A program made the translations under genes and the position numbers. Below, piece by piece: positions 7,809 through 15,448 of a stretch of DNA of 56,672 nt (the first letter of the stretch is position 1; every line of letters starts with the position of its first letter). Below the pieces are notes generated by a model. The model was not told the origin of the DNA. It ran no database searches and saw nothing but the letters and a program-made list of their open reading frames with translations. This DNA comes from an uncultured Verrucomicrobiota bacterium. GTDB taxonomy: Bacteria > Verrucomicrobiota > Verrucomicrobiia > Limisphaerales > UBA9464. The DNA is taken from the NCBI GenBank assembly GCA_903907995.1, contig CAIVQH010000035.1, positions 1 through 56,672 on the forward strand, given 5' to 3'.

Positions 7809-8769
7809 GGCGGGTGGGCTTTCGTTTGGGGCGGACGGTCCTGGGTGTGGGGTCGGGAGCGGAGGCGGGCGCGGCGCTGGCCTCGATCCATTTCAAGGGC
7901 GCGTTGCCGCGCACGCTGAGGTCGAGCGTGCCGATGGCATGGCCGCGGACGAGGGCCTGCTCATGCACGGCGCGCCATTCGCGGAGCTGCCGGTCGAAGT
8001 CCTCGCCCGCGAGCGTCACACGGGCGCCCTGGTTGCTCAGCACGACCAGCACGCCGGGCGAGGCAATGTCCACGGACAGCAGCTCGGTGACTCCGGCCAT
8101 GGCCGAGGCGTCAAAGCCGGCGATCAGCTTCAGGGCGCTCAGCACGCGCGGGTCCATCACGGTCTGGCCTGCCGAGAAGGTCACGGCCGCCATGCCGTTG
8201 AGCAGCGGCAGCGCGGCTTCGGCCTCGACGATTTCCGGGGGGGCGTGGCCGCGCTCGAAGGGAATGAGCACGTGGCCCGTGTCATCCAGCAGGAAGTAGC
8301 CCTGGACATCGCCCGCCGACGGCAGGAGCACCCGGGCCACCGGCACGCGCTCGCGGATGCCGATCCGCAGGGTGTCTGGAAATTCGAGCCGCACGGTCGC
8401 CTCCTCGATGCGCGGATGCCGCAGGAGCCGCTGACGCAGCACGTAGAGGTCGATGGTGAGCACGTTGCGTCCGGGCTGCACGCCCGCGAGGCGCCGGATC
8501 TCCTCCTCGGTCAGCACGCCGTCGCGGGTCACGATCAGCTGCCGGAGGGCGAGAGCATCGATCTGGTTGAGCCAGCGATCTCGGGCCGTCTGCCAAAGGA
8601 GGTTGCCGCCGAACCAGAGCGTGGCCAGCAGGGCCATGCTCAGGAGCGGCTTGAACCACCACGGGCGGCGCGTGCGCGGCACCACCGCGCCCTCACCGGT
8701 CTCGGCAAACAGCCGGAAACCGGCATCGCGTCGCCGGTTGCGGGATGAGTTTTGGAAGAGGCGGAACAT
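7801..8769 (-). CDS. ftsQ: Cell division protein FtsQ/DivIB-type with POTRA domain
   Basis: The 322-residue bitopic membrane protein has a basic cytoplasmic N-terminus, a single membrane segment at about 40-62 (FKPLLSMALLATLWFGGNLLW), then the POTRA-type region (LRQLIVTRDGVLTEEEIRRLAGVQPGRNVLTIDLYVLRQRLLRHP) and the FtsQ domain (EEATVRLEFPDTLRIGIRERVPVARVL). The C-terminus is Pro/Ala/Arg-rich. Family members scaffold the FtsL/FtsB subcomplex of the divisome in the periplasm. It lies 6 bases after ddl and overlaps ftsA, in the normal ddl-ftsQ-ftsA-ftsZ order. Confidence 0.9.
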   Translation of the reverse strand: MFRLFQNSSRNRRRDAGFRLFAETGEGAVVPRTRRPWWFKPLLSMALLATLWFGGNLLWQTARDRWLNQIDALALRQLIVTRDGVLTEEEIRRLAGVQPGRNVLTIDLYVLRQRLLRHPRIEEATVRLEFPDTLRIGIRERVPVARVLLPSAGDVQGYFLLDDTGHVLIPFERGHAPPEIVEAEAALPLLNGMAAVTFSAGQTVMDPRVLSALKLIAGFDASAMAGVTELLSVDIASPGVLVVLSNQGARVTLAGEDFDRQLREWRAVHEQALVRGHAIGTLDLSVRGNAPLKWIEASAAPASAPDPTPRTVRPKRKPTRHV

Positions 8770-8775
8770 GGCGTG

Positions 8776-9684
8776 CTAGGTCCGGGTGGAGCGCGCGAGC
8801 GCGAGTTCGATCATGCGCTGGCAAAGCTGGGGGAAACCGAGGCCGGCGGCGGCGGCGGCCTTGGGCAGCAGGCTGGTCTCGGTCATGCCCGGCAAGGTGT
8901 TGACCTCGAGCACGACCGGCGAGCCGTCGGCCTGCACCATCACGTCCACGCGACCGTAATCACGCCCGCCCACGGCCTGGAAAGCACCGAGAGCGGCGGC
9001 CTGGATACGGGCGGTCGTCGCCTCGTCGAAGGGCGCGGGGCAGAGGTACTCGGTGCGCCCGGCAGTATATTTGTTCGTGTAGTCGTAGGCTCCCTCGCGC
9101 GGGCGGACCTCCACGATGGGCAAGGCCTTGCCATCGAGGATGCCCACCGTGGTCTCGCGACCGACGATGCGCTCCTCCATCACGACCTCGCCGCCGAAGC
9201 GCAACGATTCGGCAAGCGCGGCAGGAAACTCCTCAACGCGGTCCACGAACTGCAAACCCACGCTGCTGCCCTGGCGGGTCGGTTTCAGCACCACGGGCGG
9301 CTGCCAGCCTTCGGGCCAGGGCATCACGGAATTGAAAACCGCGAACCGGGCCGTCGGCACGCCGGCGGCCAGGCAGCGGCGCTTGGTCACGACCTTGTCG
9401 AAGGCGAACAGGCTCGCGGCCACGCCGCAGCCGGTATAGGGCACGCCGAGCTGTTCCAGCTCGGCCTGCACGGTGCCGTCTTCGCCGTAAGTGCCGTGCA
9501 GCGCCAGCAGGACCGCCTCCGTTCCGGTGCCGAGTTTCAGCGCGCCCGGCAGCGGGTCCACCTCGTCCACCGTGTGGCCGAGCGACCGCAGCGCCTTGGC
9601 GACCGCCGCGCCGGAGCGGAGCGAAACCTCGCGTTCGGCGGAAGGTCCGCCGAGCAGCACGGTGAGATGGAGCGGCGCACTCAT
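8776..9684 (-). CDS. ddl: D-alanine--D-alanine ligase
   Basis: This 302-residue ATP-grasp enzyme makes D-Ala-D-Ala for the peptidoglycan stem peptide. Landmarks are the N-terminal LLGGPSAEREVSLRSG, the substrate loop LHGTYGEDGTVQAELE, the ATP-grasp segment VLKPTRQGSSVGLQFV, and the metal-binding end VLEVNTLPGMTETSLLPKA. Length and motifs match the standard DdlB type. Its ATG overlaps the murB stop by 4 bases, the usual coupling within this operon. Confidence 0.95.
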   Translation of the reverse strand: MSAPLHLTVLLGGPSAEREVSLRSGAAVAKALRSLGHTVDEVDPLPGALKLGTGTEAVLLALHGTYGEDGTVQAELEQLGVPYTGCGVAASLFAFDKVVTKRRCLAAGVPTARFAVFNSVMPWPEGWQPPVVLKPTRQGSSVGLQFVDRVEEFPAALAESLRFGGEVVMEERIVGRETTVGILDGKALPIVEVRPREGAYDYTNKYTAGRTEYLCPAPFDEATTARIQAAALGAFQAVGGRDYGRVDVMVQADGSPVVLEVNTLPGMTETSLLPKAAAAAGLGFPQLCQRMIELALARSTRT

Positions 9685-10661
9685 GACGGGTCTTCGCCGA
9701 CAATTTCCACCTCGGTCTCCAGTTCGATGCCGCGCGCCTCGCGGGCGCGGGTCTTCACGAGCTCGATCAGCGCGAGCACGTCGCTTGCGGTGGCGTTGCC
9801 GAGGTTCACGAAAAAGTTGGCGTGCACGTCGCTCACCATCGCGCCGCCGACTTTGGTGCCCTTGAGGCCCAGCTCATCAATGAGTTTGCCGGCGGGCTGC
9901 GTGGGCGAGGGATTCTTGAACGTGCAGCCGGCGCTCGGCTGGTTTGGCTGGGAATCCCACCGCTTGCGGCTGTAGGTGTCCATGCGGGCTTTCACCGTTT
10001 CCGCGTCGGTCACGGTGCCGCGGAGCACCGCGCCCACGGCGATGGCCTCGCGCAGCAGCGGGCAGGAACGGTAGGTGAACGCAACTTCGGCGACGGGGAC
10101 GTCGCGCACGGTGGCATCGCGCGTCACGTAGCGCAGGCGCTCCACCACGTCGAAGGTCCAGCTTTGCATCGCCCCCGCGTTCATGCGGAGCGCGCCACCC
10201 AGCGAGCCGGGGATGCCCTCAAGAAATTCCAGTCCGCCCAACCCTGCGCGCCGCGCCTCCGTGGCGATGAGCTTGAGCTTCGCGCCCGCGCCGGCGTGGA
10301 TGCGGTCCTCCTTCACCTCGATGGCGGAGAAGGCGGTGTGGGCGAGCGAGATCACGACTCCGCGGATGCCGCCGTCACGGATCAGCAGGTTCGAACCGCG
10401 ACCGAGCACGAAGAAGGGGACCTCCATCTGCCCGCAGATTTCGATCACGGTGCAGAGCGCGTGTTCGCAATCCGGTTCCACGTAGATGTCCGCCGGGCCG
10501 CCCACGCGCAGGGTGGTGCGCTTGGCCAATGGTTCGTCGCGGCGCAGCAGCGTTTCCAATGGCAGCGCGCCCTGCAGTTCCTCGAACAGGTCGAGCACCC
10601 GGATGGACCGTTCGGCATGGGATTCGGCCGCATTCGTGGGGTTGAACGGAACGAGATTCAT
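9681..10661 (-). CDS. murB: UDP-N-acetylenolpyruvoylglucosamine reductase MurB
   Basis: This 326-residue FAD enzyme reduces UDP-GlcNAc-enolpyruvate to UDP-MurNAc. Visible parts are TTLRVGGPADIYVEP, the FAD-binding FVLGRGSNLLIRDGGIRGVV, GIPGSLGGALRMNAGAM and the active-site stretch PSAGCTFKNP, where Cys takes the place of the Ser proton donor of E. coli MurB, a variant I believe is tolerated in the family. The C-terminus holds GTKVGGAMVSDVHANFFVN, typical of the type without the extra insertion. murC, often just before or fused to murB, is missing between murG and murB; the genes overlap by 4 bases, so nothing can be hidden there. Confidence 0.95.
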   Translation of the reverse strand: MNLVPFNPTNAAESHAERSIRVLDLFEELQGALPLETLLRRDEPLAKRTTLRVGGPADIYVEPDCEHALCTVIEICGQMEVPFFVLGRGSNLLIRDGGIRGVVISLAHTAFSAIEVKEDRIHAGAGAKLKLIATEARRAGLGGLEFLEGIPGSLGGALRMNAGAMQSWTFDVVERLRYVTRDATVRDVPVAEVAFTYRSCPLLREAIAVGAVLRGTVTDAETVKARMDTYSRKRWDSQPNQPSAGCTFKNPSPTQPAGKLIDELGLKGTKVGGAMVSDVHANFFVNLGNATASDVLALIELVKTRAREARGIELETEVEIVGEDPS

Positions 10662-11842
10662 CGGGCACCCTCCGGTTTGCCGGTGCCCATGACGTGGTCA
10701 GGTCGGGGAGTTGCCGGGGTCGCCGAGGCGAAACCGCGGTCCTTCACGTGCGCCATAATGCGGTCGGCAATTTCGGCGGCGGCGTTGGGGCGGTGGTTCC
10801 GCGCCATAGCGGCGGACATGATCTGCAACTGGCCGGGGTTATCGCAAAGCTCCGTCACGAGGCCGGCCAGTGATTGCGGGCTGGCCGACTGCTGTTCGAG
10901 CAGCACCGCGCCGCCAGTCTCGACGATGGCGTTGGCGTTGTGGAGTTGGTGATTGTCCGTCGCGGCGGGGAAGGGGACCAGGATCGCGGGCACCTGCATC
11001 GCGGCCAGTTCCGCGAGGGAGGACGCCCCACTACGGCTGACCGTCAGCGTGGCCGCCCCGAGCGGCAGCTCCATCTCGGAGCAGAAGGGCTGCACCCGCG
11101 CGCGGCGGCCCAGCGGTTCGTAAGCGGCCTTCACCGCGTCGTAATCCTGTGTGCCGGTCAGGTGGAAGAACTGGAGTTCTGGCAGCGCCGCCGTCAGCTG
11201 AGGCAGCGCGCCGACCATGAGCCGGTTGAGCCCGCTGGCCCCCTGGCTTCCGCCCACGATGAGCAGCAGCGGCTTGGCGGCGTTGAAACCCAGGGCGGCC
11301 CGCGCCCCGACTGCATCCATCGGGGAAAATTGCGGACGCACCGGCGTGCCGGTGACCGTTGCACGTTTCTGACGGAGCCGCCGGGTGGTGGCGGCGAAGC
11401 CGACGAAGCATTCGTCCACCCATGGGGCAAGCCAGCGGTTGGCCCGACCGGGAATCGTGTTCGACTCGTGGAGGAAGGTGACCGCCCCGGCGTTTTTCCC
11501 GGCGAAGACCGGCGGCGCGCTGGTGAAACCGCCCATGGCGAGGACCGCCTGCGGCGGCTGCGGCCCAAAGGCGTGTCGCGCGGCCCGCCAGGAGCGGAAG
11601 CTGGCCGCGACGAACCGCAGATAGTTGCGTCCGCTCAGGCCCACCGCCGGCAGCGTGACGATATCAAAGTCATTCGCCAGGCCACGAACCGCCTGCTGGT
11701 CCACTTCCTTGGGGGAAATGAGCAGGGTCACCCGGCTGCCGCGCGCGATCAGTTCCTGCCCGACCGCAAGACCGGGAAAGAGGTGGCCGCCGGTGCCGCC
11801 GCAGGCGATGGCTACTCGCAAGGCTGGCCGTTCCGGGTTCAT
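10658..11842 (-). CDS. murG: MurG, undecaprenyl-PP-MurNAc-pentapeptide GlcNAc transferase (lipid II synthesis)
   Basis: The 394-residue GT-B glycosyltransferase converts lipid I to lipid II at the inner face of the membrane. The N-terminal donor/acceptor loop ACGGTGGHLFPGLAVGQEL, the SGRNYLRFVAASFRSWRAAR region, LHESNTIPGRANRW and the second-domain VGGSQGASGLNRLM and VSRSGASSLAELAAMQVPAILVPFPAATDNHQ are all present. A C-terminal tail of about 25 residues (FASATPATPRPDHVMGTG) is an extension. ATGA overlaps couple it to ftsW upstream and murB downstream. Confidence 0.95.
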   Translation of the reverse strand: MNPERPALRVAIACGGTGGHLFPGLAVGQELIARGSRVTLLISPKEVDQQAVRGLANDFDIVTLPAVGLSGRNYLRFVAASFRSWRAARHAFGPQPPQAVLAMGGFTSAPPVFAGKNAGAVTFLHESNTIPGRANRWLAPWVDECFVGFAATTRRLRQKRATVTGTPVRPQFSPMDAVGARAALGFNAAKPLLLIVGGSQGASGLNRLMVGALPQLTAALPELQFFHLTGTQDYDAVKAAYEPLGRRARVQPFCSEMELPLGAATLTVSRSGASSLAELAAMQVPAILVPFPAATDNHQLHNANAIVETGGAVLLEQQSASPQSLAGLVTELCDNPGQLQIMSAAMARNHRPNAAAEIADRIMAHVKDRGFASATPATPRPDHVMGTGKPEGAR

Positions 11843-12963
11843 TCGGGCAGGTCGGTATCGAGGGTGTCGAAAGGATTGGTGGCGGACCGCTGGGACGAGG
11901 TCTCGGTCGCGCCCTGACGGGCCACGCTGACCAGCAGGCCGACCAGCGCCAGCATCAGCACCACGCCGGTGCCGCCGCGGCTGACAAACGGCAGGGGCAT
12001 GCCCTTGTTGGGCAGCAGGTCGGTCACCACGCCGAGGTTCACTGCGGCCTGCGCGGCGATCACGAAGGTGACGCCTCCGGCCAGCAGTGTGCCAAAGGCA
12101 TCGGGTGCCGCATGCGTGATCGTCGCCCCGCAGATCAGGATGACGACGAACACGCCCACGACGGCGAGGGTGAAGCCGAGGCCCAGTTCCTCACCGACCA
12201 CGGGGAAGATGAAGTCGGTGTGCTGTTCGGGAATGTTAAATTTGAAAGCGCCCCGGCCCAGCCCGGCACCGTCCACGCCACCCGCACCAAAGGCGTAAAG
12301 TGACTCCTGCACCTGCTGGTAGTCGTCCTTGTTCTGTTCCGGATGTATGAAGGCGTTCACGCGTTTCATCGCGTAGTCGCTGTTCATCACCAGCGCGGCA
12401 AAGCCGGCGGCGCAGAGCAGCGCCGGCAGCGTCACGTGCCACCAGCGGACGCCGGCCACGAGCATCAGGAGGAAGGTCACCAGCCCGAGCAGCAGCGTGG
12501 TGCCCTTGTCCGGCTCAACCAGGACCAGCGCGAGCGGCGGGGCGGCGATGGCGGCCATGCCGAGCACGCCGGAGAAAAAGTGGCCCATCCGGTGCGGGAA
12601 CCGGGCGCCGAACCAGGCCAGAGCCACCACCAGGCCGAGCTTGGCGAACTCGGAAGGCTGGATGCCGAAGAGCCAGCGCTGGGCGCCCTTCATGCTCGTG
12701 CCCAGTGGGGTGAGCGTGAGCAGCAGCAGCAGCACGCAGGCCCCGTAGAGCGGCCAGGCGAAGCGTTGCAGCAGGTGGTAGTCAATCCGCGCCATCACCC
12801 ACAGCGCCACGAAGCCGACCCCGCAGGCGATGGCCTGCTTCAGCACCCAGGTGTGGAGCAGTGAATCGCCACCCTTGAGCATGGTGGCGCTCGCGAGCAT
12901 CACCACGCTGAGGGCGACCAGCGAGCCGACGGCCAGCAGCAGGGTCGTGATGATGCGGTTCAT
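11839..12963 (-). CDS. ftsW: FtsW/SEDS family peptidoglycan glycosyltransferase
   Basis: The 374-residue product is a polytopic SEDS protein with about ten membrane segments. Characteristic stretches include KGAQRWLFGIQPSEFAKLGLVVALAWF, LVEPDKGTTLLLGLVTFLLMLVAG, EQHTDFIFPVVGEELGLGFTLAV and the C-terminal LPNKGMPLPFVSRGGTGVVLMLALVGLLVS. SEDS proteins polymerise lipid II together with a class B PBP such as the FtsI in this cluster. The gene starts directly after a terminator-like hairpin and T-run (12970-13020) with no visible Shine-Dalgarno sequence, which is unusual for a gene in the middle of an operon. Confidence 0.94.
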   Translation of the reverse strand: MNRIITTLLLAVGSLVALSVVMLASATMLKGGDSLLHTWVLKQAIACGVGFVALWVMARIDYHLLQRFAWPLYGACVLLLLLTLTPLGTSMKGAQRWLFGIQPSEFAKLGLVVALAWFGARFPHRMGHFFSGVLGMAAIAAPPLALVLVEPDKGTTLLLGLVTFLLMLVAGVRWWHVTLPALLCAAGFAALVMNSDYAMKRVNAFIHPEQNKDDYQQVQESLYAFGAGGVDGAGLGRGAFKFNIPEQHTDFIFPVVGEELGLGFTLAVVGVFVVILICGATITHAAPDAFGTLLAGGVTFVIAAQAAVNLGVVTDLLPNKGMPLPFVSRGGTGVVLMLALVGLLVSVARQGATETSSQRSATNPFDTLDTDLPE

Positions 12964-12969
12964 GATTTT

Positions 12970-13020
12970 AAAAAATGCGGCCGGTGCGCGCGCCGGCTGA
13001 GGTAGCCGGCGCGCGACCGG
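12970..13020 (-). terminator. Strong hairpin plus T-run inside the dcw cluster
   Basis: On the minus strand, just after the LysM gene, CCGGTCGCGCGCCGGCT (13020-13004) pairs with AGCCGGCGCGCG-C-ACCGG (12998-12981) with one bulged base and a 5-base loop. Five bases later comes TTTTTT (12975-12970), then AAAATC and the ftsW ATG. This is a classical intrinsic terminator layout. It either ends the mraZ-to-LysM transcript or acts as an attenuator controlling ftsW and the genes behind it. Confidence 0.75.
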
Positions 13021-13031
13021 AAGTTACGTCA

Positions 13032-13886
13032 TTACTTGGGCAGGCCCGCGCCGGTTGCGGGCGGCAGGGTCACCGTTGTGGGCGTCGCGACCGGAGCGGT
13101 CGGGGTCGGGGTTGCGGCCGGCGTGGGTTCGGTTGCCTTGCCCGGAATCTTCAGCTTCTGGCCAACCTTGATCTCATTCGATTTGAGACCGTTGGCGGCA
13201 CGGATGGCTTTCACGGTGGTGCCGTGCCGCTTCGCGATTTTGGTGAGGTTGTCACCGCCCTTGACGGTGTAGGTCGAGGTCTCGCCCATGGCGGCGGATT
13301 CGCCGGCGCTCTCCGTCGTCTTGTGGCCGACGGAAGCCGTGGTGGAGGAGCCGCTGCTGGCCGGGATCTGGATGGTCTGGCCGACCTTCAGCTTGCCGAG
13401 GTCCACGTTCGGGTTGGCCTCCTTCAGGGCCTTCAGCGTCACGCCGTGTTTCTTGGCGAGGTTTAAGGCGATGTCGCCCTTCTGAATCTTGTATTCGGAG
13501 GCGGACGTGGAGGCCGGCGTCGAATCAGGCGTCGTGGCCGGCGCGGCTGTGATGGGCGCCGGCTCAAAATTGGTGCCGATGGCCAGGGGCGGCAGGTTGG
13601 TGCCCCCGATGGGGCCGGCACCGAGCCCGGCGCCGTTGGTGGAAAGCCCGCCGATGATGGGCGAATTCGTGTCGTTCAGCATCGGGGACGTGTTGGTGAA
13701 GGTGTCCGCCAAGCCCCCCGTCTCGGCACCCTTGTTCTCCTCGCGCTTGCAGCCGAGGATCAGGAAGCCGCCGAGGACGACGGAATGCAGGAAGACGATC
13801 AGGCCCGCGACGTGGAGGGACGATTTGCTCTTGGCCTGCTTTTCCAGCAGCGAGCCTTGGGGTGCGAGTGGGTTCGGAGTGCTCAT
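13032..13886 (-). CDS. Membrane-anchored protein with two LysM domains
   Basis: The 284-residue product has a hydrophobic segment at 26-45 ([20 protein letters not shown]) ending LGC, which could be a membrane anchor or an imperfect lipobox. A Gly/Thr/Pro-rich linker follows, then LysM 1 at about 131-175 ([19 protein letters not shown]...) and LysM 2 at about 205-248 ([18 protein letters not shown]...), and a Pro/Thr/Ala-rich tail. LysM domains bind glycan strands of peptidoglycan. There is no attached hydrolase, so it is probably a binding or scaffold factor. It occupies the place between mraY and ftsW where murD is found in most dcw clusters. Confidence 0.85.
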   Translation of the reverse strand: MSTPNPLAPQGSLLEKQAKSKSSLHVAGLIVFLHSVVLGGFLILGCKREENKGAETGGLADTFTNTSPMLNDTNSPIIGGLSTNGAGLGAGPIGGTNLPPLAIGTNFEPAPITAAPATTPDSTPASTSASEYKIQKGDIALNLAKKHGVTLKALKEANPNVDLGKLKVGQTIQIPASSGSSTTASVGHKTTESAGESAAMGETSTYTVKGGDNLTKIAKRHGTTVKAIRAANGLKSNEIKVGQKLKIPGKATEPTPAATPTPTAPVATPTTVTLPPATGAGLPK

Positions 13887-14220
13887 GGTATTTCAGCGCC
13901 GCCTGGCGGCAGTATTCGAGGAATGGGTTGGTGAGGATTGACGCCGTGGTGGCTCCTCAAGCCACCACGACGCCAAAATTAAAGCTGCACAAACAGGGGC
14001 AGTCCCGCCGCTCCCACCACTCGTGGAAGCCACAGCCCGACCACGACGCGTCCGGCGCATGCCGGGCATCGTGGAATAACAGGCTGGAACAAAGGGGAAT
14101 TCGCACCGACCGCCGCCGCCGCGTCCATTGCCAACATGGCGGCCCGTATCGCCGCCAACGCGACGCATTAAACCGGGGTCGGACCGGGGTGCAAGGGGCG
14201 AAACGCACGCAATCACAGAA

Positions 14221-14255
14221 GCGGGGAGCGGGGAGCGGGGAGCGGGGAGCGGAAA
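14221..14255. repeat. Heptamer tandem repeat (GCGGGGA)n
   Basis: Four consecutive perfect copies of GCGGGGA occupy 14221-14248, followed by a degenerate GCGGAAA. Such a short unit is prone to slippage and may vary in copy number between strains. The unit also occurs as a decorative intergenic repeat in other bacterial genomes (recall only). Confidence 0.85.
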
Positions 14256-14285
14256 AGAGGTCACGTTACCGCCGGGCCGACGGCC

Positions 14286-14317
14286 AATTCGGAATTTGGA
14301 ATTTGGAATTCGAAATT
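14286..14317. repeat. GGAATTT-type short repeat next to the mraY stop
   Basis: The sequence AATTCGGAATTTGGAATTTGG and the following AATTCGAAATTT form two GGAATTT units flanked by AATTC, partly self-complementary (GAATTC and AAATTC/GAATTT pairs). It abuts the mraY stop codon and is AT-rich against a GC-rich background. It probably belongs to the widespread class of GGAATT/GGATTC extragenic repeats (inference). Confidence 0.55.
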
Positions 14318-15445
14318 TCATCGGACCTTCAGCGTGCTCAGCGCGACCACCGCGCAGAGGATTGCGACGATGTAAAACCGCGCCACAATCTTGGACTCGG
14401 CCAGACCCTTTTTCCGGAAATGGTGATGCAGCGGTGACATCAGGAATATGCGCCGGCCCTGCCCGTACTTCCGCTTGGTGATCTTGAACCAGCCCACCTG
14501 CAGCATCACGCTCACGGCTTCCGCCACGAAGACGCCGCCGGCGATGAACAGCACAAACGGCTGATGGATGAGCACCGCCATGAGGCCCAGCAACCCGCCG
14601 ATGGCCAGCGAGCCGGTGTCGCCCATGAACACCTCGGCCGGATGGCAGTTGAACCAGAGGAAGCCGAGACACGCCCCAATCAGGGCGGCGCATACGACCG
14701 TGAGTTCCGACGCGCCGGTCACGTGCGGCACGAGCAGATACTTCGCAAACACCGCGTTGCCCGCGATGTAGGTCATCACGAGAAACACCAGCGTGCAGAT
14801 CAGCGTGCAGCCGATGGCGAGGCCGTCCATGCCGTCCGTGAGGTTCACGGCATTGCTGCTGCCCACAATTGTAAACACCGTCAGCAGCCCGCCGAGGATC
14901 GGCAGCCCCACGAGCAGCGGCGCCTTGAGGAAGGGCACCTGGATCTCGCTGACCAGGGCCGTGGTGGAGGGCAGCCGCCAGAGGTACACCGCGATGAAGG
15001 CGGCCAGGAGGAACTGCGTGCAGAGCTTCACGCGCGACCTGGCACCCTCGGCGTCCTGCTTGGTCACCTTCAGCCAGTCGTCATAAAAACCGAGGCCCGC
15101 GAGCACGATGGTGGTCAGCGCGGTGAGGAGCACGAGCGGGTTCCACTGCGCCCAGAGGAGCACCGAGAGGTCCAGCGCCAGCACGATCAGGATTCCGCCC
15201 ATCGTGGGCGTGCCGCGCTTCGCCGTGTCGGCGGCGGCGGCCGAGGAGTCGGTCTGCCCCTCCTTCACGTCCTTGGGGCGGTAATCCTGCCGGAACTTGA
15301 GGTCGCTCAGCCAGGCGATGAGCCTGGGGCCGAGCAGCATCGAGAGCAGCAGCGCCGTGACGGCCGCGCCCGCGCTGCGGAAGGTGACGTATCGGAACAC
15401 CGACCACGGCGCAAACGGGAACAGTTCTGACAGGCGGTAAAGCAT
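14318..15445 (-). CDS. mraY: Phospho-N-acetylmuramoyl-pentapeptide transferase MraY
   Basis: The 375-residue polytopic membrane enzyme transfers phospho-MurNAc-pentapeptide to undecaprenyl phosphate to make lipid I. Signature elements are KRGTPTMGGILIVLALDLSVLLW, the catalytic acidic motif FYDDWLKVTKQ (Asp pair), NAVNLTDGMDGLAIG and the C-terminal MSPLHHHFRKKGLAESKIV with the three-histidine loop. Length is standard. It begins 3 bases after the murF stop. Confidence 0.96.
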   Translation of the reverse strand: MLYRLSELFPFAPWSVFRYVTFRSAGAAVTALLLSMLLGPRLIAWLSDLKFRQDYRPKDVKEGQTDSSAAAADTAKRGTPTMGGILIVLALDLSVLLWAQWNPLVLLTALTTIVLAGLGFYDDWLKVTKQDAEGARSRVKLCTQFLLAAFIAVYLWRLPSTTALVSEIQVPFLKAPLLVGLPILGGLLTVFTIVGSSNAVNLTDGMDGLAIGCTLICTLVFLVMTYIAGNAVFAKYLLVPHVTGASELTVVCAALIGACLGFLWFNCHPAEVFMGDTGSLAIGGLLGLMAVLIHQPFVLFIAGGVFVAEAVSVMLQVGWFKITKRKYGQGRRIFLMSPLHHHFRKKGLAESKIVARFYIVAILCAVVALSTLKVR

Positions 15446-15448
15446 GGT

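Larger units (their letters stand above)
13887..14317. other. 431-base spacer between mraY and the LysM gene, with repeats
   Basis: No coding sequence is supported here; frames that cross it give Arg/Pro/His-rich text without domains, and I see no remnant of murD. It contains the GCGGGGA array (14221-14255) and a GGAATTT repeat (14286-14317). The gap is far longer than any other junction in the cluster, and an independent promoter for the LysM gene may lie in it. Confidence 0.6.

Noticed and set aside
4476-7919. Very long plus-strand open frame (1147 codons) opposite the ceramidase-like, ftsZ and ftsA genes
   Set aside because: It is antisense to three well-supported genes, its translation has no domain, and it is explained by GC-rich third positions on the coding strand.
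13893-14693. Open frame that might hide a murD remnant in the mraY-LysM spacer
   Set aside because: Most of its translation overlaps mraY in another frame, and I found no Mur ligase P-loop or central-domain motif in the spacer.
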